A stretch of 64,000 nt of DNA from Candidatus Eiseniibacteriota bacterium (GTDB lineage Bacteria > Eisenbacteria > RBG-16-71-46 > CAIMUX01), in contig JADJQY010000008.1 in assembly GCA_016712505.1 (NCBI GenBank), positions 248,001 to 312,000 of the forward strand. Reading direction: 5' to 3'. The notes under the pieces were generated by a model, which saw only the letters and a list, made by a program, of their open reading frames with translations, searched no databases and was not told the DNA's origin. A program made the translations under genes and the position numbers. Of the stretch, positions 34,171 through 42,955 are shown one piece after another (the stretch's first letter is position 1; every line of letters begins with the position of its first letter).

Positions 34171-36366
34171 CTACGATTGCAGGAAGGGCTTCCCGGACTG
34201 ATAGAGCGCCCGTCGTGCGGAGATCTCCTGCTCGAGCGCGGCATCGCCCCGTTGACGGGCGAGGGCAAGGGCCCGCTCCACGGTGGTGATTGCCTGTTCG
34301 AACTTCCCGGCGGTGGCGTAGGCCGCGGCCAGGGTGTCGAGCAGGATCGGATCGGGGCCTTCGGCCCGAGCGGCCGCTTCCTTTGCGATCCGCACCGCCT
34401 CGTTCCCGTCCCGCACTGCGGGGTCGGTGGTGGTGGCGAGCAACCATGCGAGGTTGTTTGCCGCCTCGGTCCAGCCGGGCTCGAGCGCGAGCGCCTTCCG
34501 GAACGACTCTTCAGCCGCCTTGGCCTGTTGTGCTCGTACCTGGGCGCGGGCGAGGTTCATGTAGGTCGCGGGATCCCGGCGTCCGAGCTGGATCGCGGTG
34601 GTCAGCGCCGCGATTGCCGCGGCGGCGTTTCCAGTTTGGAGGTAGGCCCGGCCGAGCAACTCGTGTCCGGGGGCGAAAGAGGCACTCGCCTCGACCGCGC
34701 TCTCGAGCAACGGGACGGCGAGTGCGGCCTCGCGTTCGATCAGCTCCTGCCCGAGGGCGAGCCGGAGATTCGCATCTGCCGCTGGGCCTCCGGGTGCGGC
34801 CTGCAGGGCCGCGACTGCCTCCCGGCCGCGCCCTTCGCGGGCCAGGGAGAGTACGACGTAGCTCCGGGCCTCGGTGTTCCCCTTCTCGATCCGCAGAACC
34901 TCCTGGTAGTGGTTCCGCGCGACCTCCGCCGCCTTCCGCCGACGCGCCGAGCGCGCGAGCTCCTGATGCGCTCCGGTGTAGTCGGGATTGATCCGCACCG
35001 CCTGGGCGAAGCGGGCGTCGGCGGCGGTGGTGTCGCCGCGATCGCGCGACTCGATCCCGAGCCCGAAATGGGCCTTGGCGAAGCGCCCATCGACTTCGAG
35101 CGCGCTGCGCCAGAGCTGCACCGCTCGGGCGCGCTCCCCGGCCTGATAGTGGATGAACCCGAGCTGCACCAACCCCTCGGTGGAGCGGGGATTGATCTGG
35201 AGCGCGTGCTCGAGCGAGCGGATCGCCTCCTGGCGTCGCCCGGTCTGATCGAAGAGCTTGCCGAGTTCGGAGTGGGCGCGCTCGTTCTCAGGCGCAAGGG
35301 CGATCGCCTCCCGGAGCACCTTCTCGGCCTCCGCGGTTGCCCCCTGGCTTCCGAGGTAGTAGCCGAGTTCGACCCGCGCGTCCGCGCTCTGGGGATCGAG
35401 TTCGATCGCGCGGCGCAGGCTGGCGATCGCTTCCGCCGGGCGTCCGGCGCGGTAGAGCTTCTTGGCCAGGAGCTGGTGGATCTGGGCGTTCTCCGGGTCG
35501 AGTTCCATCGCGCGGCGGAACAGCTCGGCTGCCGTCTTCATCTCGCTCTGCTTGATCGACCGGTCGGCCATCGCGAGGAGGAAGTCGGTGTCATAGCAGA
35601 CGAAGAGGAGTGAGTCGACCCAGGGGTCGCGGGGCGGGACGAAGCGCCCCTGGCCGCGAGCCAGGGTGAGAAGCGACTCGGCCTCGGCGGCGCGTCCCTG
35701 CTCGGTGCGCAAATTGGCCAGCAGGCGGACCGCGCTGCTGAACTCCGGATCGAGGTGGAGGACCTGCTCGAGCAGGTCCTCGGCCTCGTTGGTCCTGCGC
35801 TCCTCGACCGCGATGCGGGCCAGTCCGAAGAACCCGTGGGCGCTATCGCTCCCGGCCGCGAGTGCCGCCCGGTAGTGGCGTCCCGCCGGTTCGAAGGCGC
35901 CGGTCTTGAAGGCGAGGTCGCCGAGGCGAAGGTGAGAGGCGGTGTATCCCGGCTCCAGCTCGACCGTGCGGGCCAGGAGTTTCGGGGCCGCCTCGCTTCC
36001 CCCGCCGGCGAGGAGGGCATCGGCTTCGAGATAGGCCCAGCGAGGATTGCGGGGCTCGAGGCGCGCGGCGAGGGCGTAGCAGGATGCGGCCTCGCGGTAG
36101 TAGTGGTTTGCGTGATAGAGCCGGCCCAGGGCTCCGATGGCGCGGGGATTCTTCAGATCTGCCCGCGCCCCTTCATCGGCCCGCTCCAACGCGGTGCCGA
36201 AGGCCGGGAGCTTCTCCTCCACCGATGGTCGGGCGGGGATCTCGGCCGGATCGATCGCCTTGCCGGCACACGCCGCGAGGCAGATCGCCGCGCCGATCGC
36301 GGCCAGGATGGGGCCGAGGACGCACCGTCGACGCACGAACGAAGAGGAGAGAACAGCGATCATCAT
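34171..36366 (-). CDS. TPR-repeat lipoprotein
   Basis: A 731-residue lipoprotein: signal with lipobox CLAAC (near residue 30), then about fifteen tetratricopeptide repeats to the C terminus (for example YREAASCYALAARLEPRNPR, RRQEAIRSLEHALQINPRST, AAAIAALTTAIQLGRRDPA). Two adjacent ATGs (36366 and 36363) give an ATGA overlap with the upstream FG-GAP gene. TPR lipoproteins of this kind act as scaffolds in the outer membrane or periplasm. It is the last of a three-gene minus-strand operon with an FG-GAP protein and a cytochrome c. Confidence 0.9.
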   Translation of the reverse strand: MMIAVLSSSFVRRRCVLGPILAAIGAAICLAACAGKAIDPAEIPARPSVEEKLPAFGTALERADEGARADLKNPRAIGALGRLYHANHYYREAASCYALAARLEPRNPRWAYLEADALLAGGGSEAAPKLLARTVELEPGYTASHLRLGDLAFKTGAFEPAGRHYRAALAAGSDSAHGFFGLARIAVEERRTNEAEDLLEQVLHLDPEFSSAVRLLANLRTEQGRAAEAESLLTLARGQGRFVPPRDPWVDSLLFVCYDTDFLLAMADRSIKQSEMKTAAELFRRAMELDPENAQIHQLLAKKLYRAGRPAEAIASLRRAIELDPQSADARVELGYYLGSQGATAEAEKVLREAIALAPENERAHSELGKLFDQTGRRQEAIRSLEHALQINPRSTEGLVQLGFIHYQAGERARAVQLWRSALEVDGRFAKAHFGLGIESRDRGDTTAADARFAQAVRINPDYTGAHQELARSARRRKAAEVARNHYQEVLRIEKGNTEARSYVVLSLAREGRGREAVAALQAAPGGPAADANLRLALGQELIEREAALAVPLLESAVEASASFAPGHELLGRAYLQTGNAAAAIAALTTAIQLGRRDPATYMNLARAQVRAQQAKAAEESFRKALALEPGWTEAANNLAWLLATTTDPAVRDGNEAVRIAKEAAARAEGPDPILLDTLAAAYATAGKFEQAITTVERALALARQRGDAALEQEISARRALYQSGKPFLQS

Positions 36367-37670
36367 TGGCTCCCGGGATTCCGCCAGAGTACGACGCGCG
36401 CCATGCGGTCGAACGGCGGGTAGAAGTAGACTCCGCCGGTGACGAAGTCGGTGTGGCCGTCTTGGTCGAAGTCGGCGGCATCGAGGCAAAGCAGGTGGGT
36501 CGGGGCGGAAGCAATCGCGTGGAGCTGATAGCTACCGCTTCCCTGGTTTTCGAACCACCCGAAGGAAATCGACTTCGGATCGTGCCAGTCGGCGAACTCA
36601 CTGACCACGAACAGGTCGCGGTCGCGATCGCCGTCGGCGTCGACGCCGCGCGCGCTGTAGGCGCCCGGGAAGTCTCCCACCCGGTGGAGGGTGAACTTCA
36701 GTTGGCCGGTGTTTTCCAGCCATTGCACGCCGTGCCAGGGGCGCGGACCGGGTGGGACATAGTCGAATGAGTCGCCGTTGGTGTAGAGCAGGTCGGGATC
36801 GCCGTCCAGGTCGAGGTCCTGCACCGAGAGACCGCTCGAGCCGAAGTCCTCGTTCCCCGAGCCGTAGATCACGCGTCCCTGGAAACCACCCCGGCCGTCG
36901 TTCTCGAAGATGCGGATCTCCTCCCATTCCTGCGAGACCACGGCGGCGATGTCGAGGTCGCCGTCACCGTCGAAGTCCGCGATCGGGGCATTGATCGTGC
37001 CCGAGAGTTGGAGCAGCGAATGGCTGGTGTATCCCGCCGGGGTCTGTTCCATCCAGCGGATCTCGCCCTCGTCGTACCCGAAGTGCGCCACCGCCAGGTC
37101 AATGTCGCCGTCGCCGTCCAGGTCCCCCGCCTGGACATCGGTGACCCGCGCCACCTGATCGAGGAGCAACTCCTGGACGAAGGTGCCGCTCCCCTGATTT
37201 CGCAGCAGTACGACCGATCCGATCTTCTGGTTGTTCGGCATCAGAACGCCCATGCTGGCCACCAGGACATCGAGGTCGCCGTCCCCATCGGCGTCGGCGG
37301 CGGTGACGTGGGAGGGGGCGCCGATCTCGGTCCCGATCGGTTGTTCGACGAAGGTCAGAGGAGCGGTCTGGCGGATCCAGCGTACCTCATTGGCCTGACT
37401 GTCGGCCAGGACGATGTCGACCCGCCCGTCTCCATCGAGGTCGGCGGCGGCCAGGTTGGTGATCCAGGGCTTGCCGCTCAAGGGATCGCCGACCGGAGTC
37501 GGCGCGAACGCGAGTTCGCGCGCTGCGGAGTTTCCGTGACGAACGGCGGGTTTGGCTTGATCGCGGGGGAGGCCCTGGCAGCCGAGCTGGGCCAGCGGCA
37601 ACATCCCGATCGTGAGTGCGGCGATCCATGGGTTCCTGTTCCGTCCGGTTGGGGCTGCGCCTGATCTCAC
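36363..37670 (-). CDS. FG-GAP/VCBS repeat lipoprotein
   Basis: A 435-residue protein with lipobox LAQLGC and seven or so VCBS/FG-GAP blades with DxDxDGxxD calcium loops (AADLDGDGRVDIVLAD, AADADGDGDLDVLVAS, AGDLDGDGDIDLAVA, IADFDGDGDLDIAAV, DLDLDGDPDLLY, AADFDQDGHTDFVTGG). The GTG at 37670 follows GGAGGT and overlaps the stop of the cytochrome gene (GTGA). The complete seven-blade propeller suggests a surface or periplasmic binding protein. It is translationally coupled to the genes either side. Confidence 0.88.
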   Translation of the reverse strand: MRSGAAPTGRNRNPWIAALTIGMLPLAQLGCQGLPRDQAKPAVRHGNSAARELAFAPTPVGDPLSGKPWITNLAAADLDGDGRVDIVLADSQANEVRWIRQTAPLTFVEQPIGTEIGAPSHVTAADADGDGDLDVLVASMGVLMPNNQKIGSVVLLRNQGSGTFVQELLLDQVARVTDVQAGDLDGDGDIDLAVAHFGYDEGEIRWMEQTPAGYTSHSLLQLSGTINAPIADFDGDGDLDIAAVVSQEWEEIRIFENDGRGGFQGRVIYGSGNEDFGSSGLSVQDLDLDGDPDLLYTNGDSFDYVPPGPRPWHGVQWLENTGQLKFTLHRVGDFPGAYSARGVDADGDRDRDLFVVSEFADWHDPKSISFGWFENQGSGSYQLHAIASAPTHLLCLDAADFDQDGHTDFVTGGVYFYPPFDRMARVVLWRNPGSQ

Positions 37671-38089
37671 TCGTCCACCTCCAGGAGAAACCGAACCAGT
37701 TCGCGGCGATCGGTGTCGCTCATGTTGAATTTCGGCATGAGCGCGGGATAGAGATACGAAAGATCCTTCAGGCGCGGATTCGTCTCGACCGTCGCGGCCG
37801 GATCCGCGAGATAGCCGAGCAGGCTCTCCGCGGTCCAGTAGCGGGTGAGCTGCTTGAGCGGCGGACCCTGCTTCGTGCCCTGACGGTTCTCCCCGTGGCA
37901 CTGCACGCAGAAGGCGCCGAGAAAGAGGGCGCGTCCGGGATACTCCCGCGGCTTCCGGCCGCAGCCCGTCAGGAGGACCAGCGGGATCAACACCGCGAGC
38001 CATGGGTGGGGGACTCCCGCCGACGGCGCGCGGGCTCCCTTCAGGGTCGCGATGCAACCCCGGCGGGCGGGACGAATGGAAGCGGGCAA
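37667..38089 (-). CDS. Lipid-anchored monoheme cytochrome c
   Basis: A 140-residue c-type cytochrome with one CxxCH site (FCVQCHGENRQG) and the axial Met region YPALMPKFNMSD. A hydrophobic segment ends in LVLLTGC, a lipobox, about residue 43, so the true start may be downstream of the ATG at 38089 although no better signal was found. It is first in an overlapping operon with the FG-GAP and TPR lipoproteins, suggesting a membrane-associated electron-transfer or respiratory accessory role. Confidence 0.8.
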   Translation of the reverse strand: MPASIRPARRGCIATLKGARAPSAGVPHPWLAVLIPLVLLTGCGRKPREYPGRALFLGAFCVQCHGENRQGTKQGPPLKQLTRYWTAESLLGYLADPAATVETNPRLKDLSYLYPALMPKFNMSDTDRRELVRFLLEVDE

Positions 38090-38408
38090 GTCGGGGCCTT
38101 TCCGCGCGGAAACCGGCGATCGTGGTGTCCGCTACCCCGCTGGGAGAACAGGAGAACGTAGACCGTGGGCACTGGATTGCGAGCGTCCGTGGACGCGTTT
38201 CCCTAGAGGGTAGCAAACTCGGGGCGGCGGTTTTGAGTCTGAAGTTCACCCGTTTTGCGCCGGGAGGAGCGGCAGGGGAAAATGCCCCAGGAGCCGCCGC
38301 GATCAGGGAAACTTGCCCTCCTCGCGCCTCTCGTGAAGCGGGTATGATGACGCCTTGTCCGGCAGGCGGCCGGCAGAGGATTTGGGGTGCAGCGAAGGAG
38401 TGTGGGCG
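38090..38408. other. Divergent promoter region, cytochrome operon / thiolase
   Basis: About 320 bp between divergent transcription units, so it should hold promoters for both. A TATGAT (38343-38348) is a possible -10 for the thiolase operon, but no matching -35 at 16-18 bp was found. No other element is recognisable. Confidence 0.35.
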
Positions 38409-39605
38409 ATGTCAGGCATGAATGACCGTGAGGTCGTGATCCTCTCGGGCGTGCGCACGCCGATCGGCAAGTTCCAGGGCGGACTCTCGTCGTTCTCCGC
38501 CACCGATCTGGGGGGCATGGTGGTCAAGGAAGCCCTGCGCCGTGCCGGCGTGGCGTCGGATCAGGTCGACGAGGTGTTGATGGGGAACGTGCTCCAGGCG
38601 GGGGTCGGCCAGGCCCCCGCGCGTCAGGCCGCGATCAAGGGGGGAGTGCCCGCCGACCGACCAGCCATGACGATCAACATGGTCTGTGGCAGCGGCCTCC
38701 GCGCGGTGATGATCGGCAGCTCCGAAATCAGGGCTGGCGAGGCCGAACTGATCGTGGCCGGCGGGATGGAGTCGATGTCGAATGCGCCTTACCTTCTCCC
38801 CCAGGCGCGCTCGGGCTACCGGCTCGGCAACAGCCAGCTGATCGACGAGATGGTGCAGGATGGTCTCTGGTGCGCGTTCAAGAACTGGCACATGGGATCG
38901 GCCGCCGAGCACATCGCGCGTCGTTTCGGAATCTCGCGTGAAGCGCAGGATGAGTACGCCCTGGCCAGCCAGCAGAAGGCGGTCGCGGCGATGGAGGCGG
39001 GGAAGTTCGCCGCCGAGATCATGCCGGTTGTGATCCCCCAGCGGAAGGGCGACCCGATCACCGTCGCGGTCGACGAGGGGCCGCGGAAGGACACGACCCT
39101 GGAGGCGCTGGCCAAGCTGAAGCCGGCGTTCGAAACGGCCGGGACGGTGACGGCGGGAAACGCTCCGAGCGTCAACGACGGCGCGAGTGCGCTGGTCATC
39201 TCGACCTTGGCCAAGGCGAAGCAGCTCGGTGTCAAGCCGATCGCGCGCGTCACCGGCTATGCCAGCGGCGGGGTTGAGCCGGAGGAGATCTTCTATGCGC
39301 CGGTCGTGGCGGTGAAGCGGCTGATGGCCAAGACCGGGGCGAAGATCTCCGACTACGACCTGATCGAGGCGAACGAAGCGTTCGCCGCGCAATGCCTGGT
39401 CGATGGCAACGAGCTGGGCTGGGACTGGAGCCGCGCCAACGTGAACGGCGGCGCGATCGCGCTGGGCCATCCGATCGGAGCCAGCGGCGCGCGCGTGCTC
39501 GTCACCCTGATCCACGCGCTCAAGGACCGCGGTAAGAAGACTGGACTCGCCACCCTCTGCCTGGGCGGCGGCAACGCCGTGGCGCTCAGCGTCGAGATGC
39601 TCTGA
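38409..39605 (+). CDS. Acetyl-CoA acetyltransferase (thiolase)
   Basis: A 398-residue thiolase with the acyl-accepting Cys93 (NMVCGSG), H354 in GHPIGASG and the proton-shuttling Cys384 in CLGGGNA. It is of the biosynthetic/degradative acetoacetyl-CoA type by length and motif. AAGGAG precedes the ATG at 38409. It starts a short-chain acyl-CoA cluster with a 3-hydroxyacyl-CoA dehydrogenase and two acyl-CoA dehydrogenases; enoyl-CoA hydratase is missing from the cluster. Confidence 0.96.
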   Translation: MSGMNDREVVILSGVRTPIGKFQGGLSSFSATDLGGMVVKEALRRAGVASDQVDEVLMGNVLQAGVGQAPARQAAIKGGVPADRPAMTINMVCGSGLRAVMIGSSEIRAGEAELIVAGGMESMSNAPYLLPQARSGYRLGNSQLIDEMVQDGLWCAFKNWHMGSAAEHIARRFGISREAQDEYALASQQKAVAAMEAGKFAAEIMPVVIPQRKGDPITVAVDEGPRKDTTLEALAKLKPAFETAGTVTAGNAPSVNDGASALVISTLAKAKQLGVKPIARVTGYASGGVEPEEIFYAPVVAVKRLMAKTGAKISDYDLIEANEAFAAQCLVDGNELGWDWSRANVNGGAIALGHPIGASGARVLVTLIHALKDRGKKTGLATLCLGGGNAVALSVEML

Positions 39606-39696
39606 TTCATCCGGGTCCGAGCGGCCGCGCGGAGCAGTTCGCGCGGCCGGGACCCGTGCGCCCCCTAAGGAAGTACTCGCAAGGAGCAGGAACCAG

Positions 39697-40551
39697 ATGG
39701 AACGCAATCGTCGAATCGGCGTGGTGGGCGGCGGCACGATGGGGAACGGGATCGCCCAGGTGTTCGCCCAGATCGGATACCCGGTGGTCCTGGTCGACAG
39801 CTCGCCCGAGGCGCTCGACCGCGCCGCGGCCCAGATCCAGAAGAGTCTCGAGCGGTTGGTCAAGAAGGGCACTTTGGCCGAACAGGATGTGCCGGAGATC
39901 CTGGAGCGGATCTCCCGCAACACCAAGCCGGAGGCGCTGCGCGAGGCGCAGCTGGTGGTCGAGGCGATCTTCGAGGACGCGCAGGTGAAGCGCGAGCTGT
40001 TCGCCCGTCTCGATGAGGTGACCGGGCCGGATTGCATCCTGGCCTCGAACACCTCCTCGATCTCGATCACCGAGATCGCCGGCGCGACCAAGCGCGCCGA
40101 TCGGGTGATCGGCATGCACTTCATGAATCCGGTGCCGGTCATGACCCTGGTCGAGATCATCCGCGGCCTGGCCACGTCGAACGAGACCTACAAGGCGGTC
40201 GAGGGGCTGACCAAGGAGCTGGGGAAGACCCCGGTCGAGGTGCAGGACTATCCTGGCTTCGTCTCCAACCGGGTCCTGATGCCGATGATCAATGAGGCGG
40301 TCTACTGCCTGATGGAAGGGGTCGCGACCAAGGAGTCGATCGACACGGTGATGAAGCTGGGCATGAACCACCCGATGGGGCCGCTCACCCTGGCCGACTT
40401 CATCGGCCTCGACGTCTGCCTGCACATCATGGAGGTCCTGCACTCCGGGCTGGGTGATGACAAGTACCGCCCCTGTCCGTTGCTGCGGAAGATGGTGGCG
40501 GCCGGGCGCCTGGGTCGAAAGGTCGGGCGGGGCTTCTACGAGTACGAGTGA
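39697..40551 (+). CDS. 3-hydroxybutyryl-CoA dehydrogenase
   Basis: A 284-residue short-form 3-hydroxyacyl-CoA dehydrogenase. It has an N-terminal NAD-binding GVVGGGTMGNGIAQVFA, the catalytic His in GMHFMNPVPVM, and a C-terminal dimerisation domain (NRVLMPMINEAVYCL, MNHPMGPLTLADFIGLDVC). It interconverts 3-hydroxybutyryl-CoA and acetoacetyl-CoA. AAGGAG lies upstream. It is followed by a GC hairpin before the acyl-CoA dehydrogenases. Confidence 0.96.
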   Translation: MERNRRIGVVGGGTMGNGIAQVFAQIGYPVVLVDSSPEALDRAAAQIQKSLERLVKKGTLAEQDVPEILERISRNTKPEALREAQLVVEAIFEDAQVKRELFARLDEVTGPDCILASNTSSISITEIAGATKRADRVIGMHFMNPVPVMTLVEIIRGLATSNETYKAVEGLTKELGKTPVEVQDYPGFVSNRVLMPMINEAVYCLMEGVATKESIDTVMKLGMNHPMGPLTLADFIGLDVCLHIMEVLHSGLGDDKYRPCPLLRKMVAAGRLGRKVGRGFYEYE

Positions 40552-40556
40552 TTCCG

Positions 40557-40578
40557 CGGGCGGCCCCAGGGCCGCCCG
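40557..40578 (+). terminator. Probable intrinsic terminator after the hydroxyacyl-CoA dehydrogenase
   Basis: The inverted repeat CGGGCGGCC (40557-40565) and GGCCGCCCG (40570-40578) has a 4-nt loop and is followed by a T-rich but interrupted stretch (TTTCGCTTGGGTCTTTT). It may attenuate rather than stop transcription into the downstream acyl-CoA dehydrogenase. Confidence 0.5.
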
Positions 40579-40611
40579 TTTCGCTTGGGTCTTTTCTGCC
40601 TGGAGCTGTTT

Positions 40612-41754
40612 GTGGATTTCGGTCTGACACAGGAACAGGAACTGATTCGCGATACCGCGCGCGATTTCGCCGAGAAGGAACTGGTCCCCCATGCCCGGCA
40701 GTGGGACGAGGATCGTTCCTTTCCGGTCGAGGCCGTGCGGAAACTGGGGGAACTCGGCTTCCTCGGCATGATGGTCGATCCGCGTTGGGGCGGCGCGGGT
40801 CTGGACTCGGTCAGTTACGTGCTGGCCCTGGAGGAGATCTCGCGCGGCTGCGCCTCGACCGGCGTGATCATGAGCGTCAACAACTCGCTCGTCTGCCACC
40901 CGCTGGAAGAGTTCGGGGATGACCTCCAGCGCGCACGCCTGCTCCAGCCGCTCGCCTCGGGGGCGTGGCTCGGGGCCTACTGCCTGACCGAACCACAGGC
41001 CGGGTCCGATGCCGGCGCCACCAAGACGACCGCGGTGCGGGAGGGCGACGAGTGGATCGTGACCGGGACGAAGATCTTCGTCACCAACGGTCATTACGCC
41101 GACGCCTTCGTGGTCTATGCCTCGACCGATCCGGCGCTCAAGACCCGCGGCATTACCGCCTTCGTGGTGGAGAAAAGCCGGCCCGGAGTCAAGCTCGGTA
41201 CGCGCGAGAAGACGATGGGAATCCGGGCTTCGGCCACGAGCGAGATCGTCTTCGATCAGGTCCGCATTCCGGAGGCCAATCGGGTTGGTGAACTGAATCG
41301 CGGCTTCAAGGTGGCGATGGTGACCTTGAACGGCGGTCGGATCGGGATCGCCGCCCAGGCGGTCGGCATCGCACGCGCGGCGTTCGAGCGGGCGCTGGCC
41401 TACGCACAGACCCGCCAGCAATTCGATGCGCCGCTCTCGGAGTTTCAAGCGATCCGCTGGAAGCTGGCCGACATGGCGACCAAGATCGAGGCGGCCCACC
41501 TGCTCACCCTGACTGCGGCCCACCTGAAGGACCGCGGCGAGGACTACGCCGTCCCGGCCGCCCGGGCCAAGCTGCTCGCGTCGAGGGTAGCGGTCGAGGT
41601 GGCGGACGAAGGGGTGCAGATCCACGGCGGCTACGGCTACGTGTCCGAGTACGAAGCCGAGCGCCACTACCGTGACGCCAAGATCACCGAGATCTACGAA
41701 GGCACGAGCGAGATCCAGCGCGTGGTGATCGCGCGCGGCGCGCTCAAGGAGTAG
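40612..41754 (+). CDS. Acyl-CoA dehydrogenase (short-chain type), first copy
   Basis: A 380-residue FAD-dependent acyl-CoA dehydrogenase beginning MDFGLTQEQELIRD from GTG 40612, behind CTGGAG. The signature motifs are YCLTEPQAGSDAG, the FAD-binding QRRQF-like TRQQFDAPLSEFQAI, and the catalytic Glu at about 363 in EIYEGTSEIQR. The length is typical of the butyryl-CoA/short-chain group. The upstream TTG at 40585 would add nine residues without support. Confidence 0.95.
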   Translation: MDFGLTQEQELIRDTARDFAEKELVPHARQWDEDRSFPVEAVRKLGELGFLGMMVDPRWGGAGLDSVSYVLALEEISRGCASTGVIMSVNNSLVCHPLEEFGDDLQRARLLQPLASGAWLGAYCLTEPQAGSDAGATKTTAVREGDEWIVTGTKIFVTNGHYADAFVVYASTDPALKTRGITAFVVEKSRPGVKLGTREKTMGIRASATSEIVFDQVRIPEANRVGELNRGFKVAMVTLNGGRIGIAAQAVGIARAAFERALAYAQTRQQFDAPLSEFQAIRWKLADMATKIEAAHLLTLTAAHLKDRGEDYAVPAARAKLLASRVAVEVADEGVQIHGGYGYVSEYEAERHYRDAKITEIYEGTSEIQRVVIARGALKE

Positions 41755-41803
41755 CCGCGGCGCGAATCTCTCGCGCCGCTGATTCCAACCCAGCGGGACA
41801 CCG

Positions 41804-42955
41804 ATGAACCTCCAGTTCAACGACGAAGAAAAGATGATCTTGGGCATGGTCCGCGCCTTCATGGACGAAGAGGTGCGACCGATCGCCAAGGCGCTCGACG
41901 ACGAGAAGCGGGTCCCGATCGAGCAGATCCGCGCGTTGCAAGAGCAGGGCCTCTTCGGCCTCTTGATTCCCGAGGAGTACGGCGGGGCCAATATCTCCGC
42001 CTCCTGCTATTCGGCGGTGATCGAGGAGATGTCGAAGGTCTGTGCCGCGCTGGCCATCGTGCTCTCGGTGCACAACTCGGTCGGGGCCTATCCGATCCTC
42101 CTCTTCGGTAGCGAGGAGCAGAAGAAGACCTACCTCGGGCGGCTGGCCGGCGACTGGATCGGCGCCTTCTGCTTGACCGAGACCCAGTCGGGAAGCGACG
42201 CCGCCGGACTCCGCACCAAGGCGGTCCTGGACGGTGATGCCTACCTGCTCGACGGCACGAAGATGTTCGTCACCAACGGCACCATCGCCGACCTGTTCCT
42301 CGTCCTGGCTCGCACCTCGGAGTCGCCGGAGGCGCCTCACCGCGGCGTGACCGCGTTCCTGGTCGAGAAGGGGACCCCCGGTTTCCGGGTGAGCAAGACC
42401 GAGGACAAGATGGGGCTCCGTGCGTCCGACACGGCCGAGGTGGTGTTCGAGGAGTGCCGCGTTCGGGTCGGCGCCCGGCTGGGGCGGGAAGGCGAGGGGT
42501 TCAAGGTCGCCATGAGCGCCCTCGACAACGGACGGATCGGCGTCGCCTCACAGGCGCTCGGAATCGCCGAGGGGGCGTTCGACGAGGCGGTGAAGTACGC
42601 CCGCACCCGCAAGCAATTCGGCAAGGCGATTGCGGAGTTCCAGGCGATCCAGTTCATGATCGCCGACATGGACACCCAGATCGAAGCCGCGCGCGCCCTG
42701 ATCCGTCACGCCGCGCACCTCAAGGACAGCGGACGTCCCTACGGCAAGGAGGCGTCGATGGCGAAGCTCTACGCCTCCACCATGTCGCGAGACGTCTGCT
42801 CGAAGGCGCTCCAGATCCACGGAGGATACGGCTACGTGAAGGAGTACCCGGTCGAACGTTTCTACCGCGATCAGCGCATCACCGAGATCTACGAAGGGAC
42901 CAGTGAGATGCAGCGCCACGTGATCGCGAAGTACCTCCTGTCGGGGCGCGCCTAG
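41804..42955 (+). CDS. Acyl-CoA dehydrogenase (short-chain type), second copy
   Basis: A 383-residue paralogue of the preceding enzyme, with FCLTETQSGSDAAG, TRKQFGKAIAEFQAI and the catalytic Glu at about 364 in EIYEGTSEMQR. The two differ over most of their length, so they probably have different acyl preferences. Its TAG overlaps the stop of the convergent LVIVD gene through a shared CTAG (42952-42955). No electron-transfer flavoprotein genes are in the window. Confidence 0.95.
   Translation: MNLQFNDEEKMILGMVRAFMDEEVRPIAKALDDEKRVPIEQIRALQEQGLFGLLIPEEYGGANISASCYSAVIEEMSKVCAALAIVLSVHNSVGAYPILLFGSEEQKKTYLGRLAGDWIGAFCLTETQSGSDAAGLRTKAVLDGDAYLLDGTKMFVTNGTIADLFLVLARTSESPEAPHRGVTAFLVEKGTPGFRVSKTEDKMGLRASDTAEVVFEECRVRVGARLGREGEGFKVAMSALDNGRIGVASQALGIAEGAFDEAVKYARTRKQFGKAIAEFQAIQFMIADMDTQIEAARALIRHAAHLKDSGRPYGKEASMAKLYASTMSRDVCSKALQIHGGYGYVKEYPVERFYRDQRITEIYEGTSEMQRHVIAKYLLSGRA

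Noticed and set aside
32427..34268. A 613-codon minus-strand frame over the CoA-transferase genes, beginning near the cytochrome start
   Set aside because: Antisense of two clearly conserved subunits; its upstream part is the shadow frame that holds the ATG of the cytochrome gene.
39607..41991. A 794-codon open frame on the minus strand opposite the hydroxyacyl-CoA and acyl-CoA dehydrogenases
   Set aside because: High GC keeps the antisense frame open. Its product is His/Arg/Asp-rich low-complexity sequence, while the plus strand encodes enzymes with full catalytic motifs.
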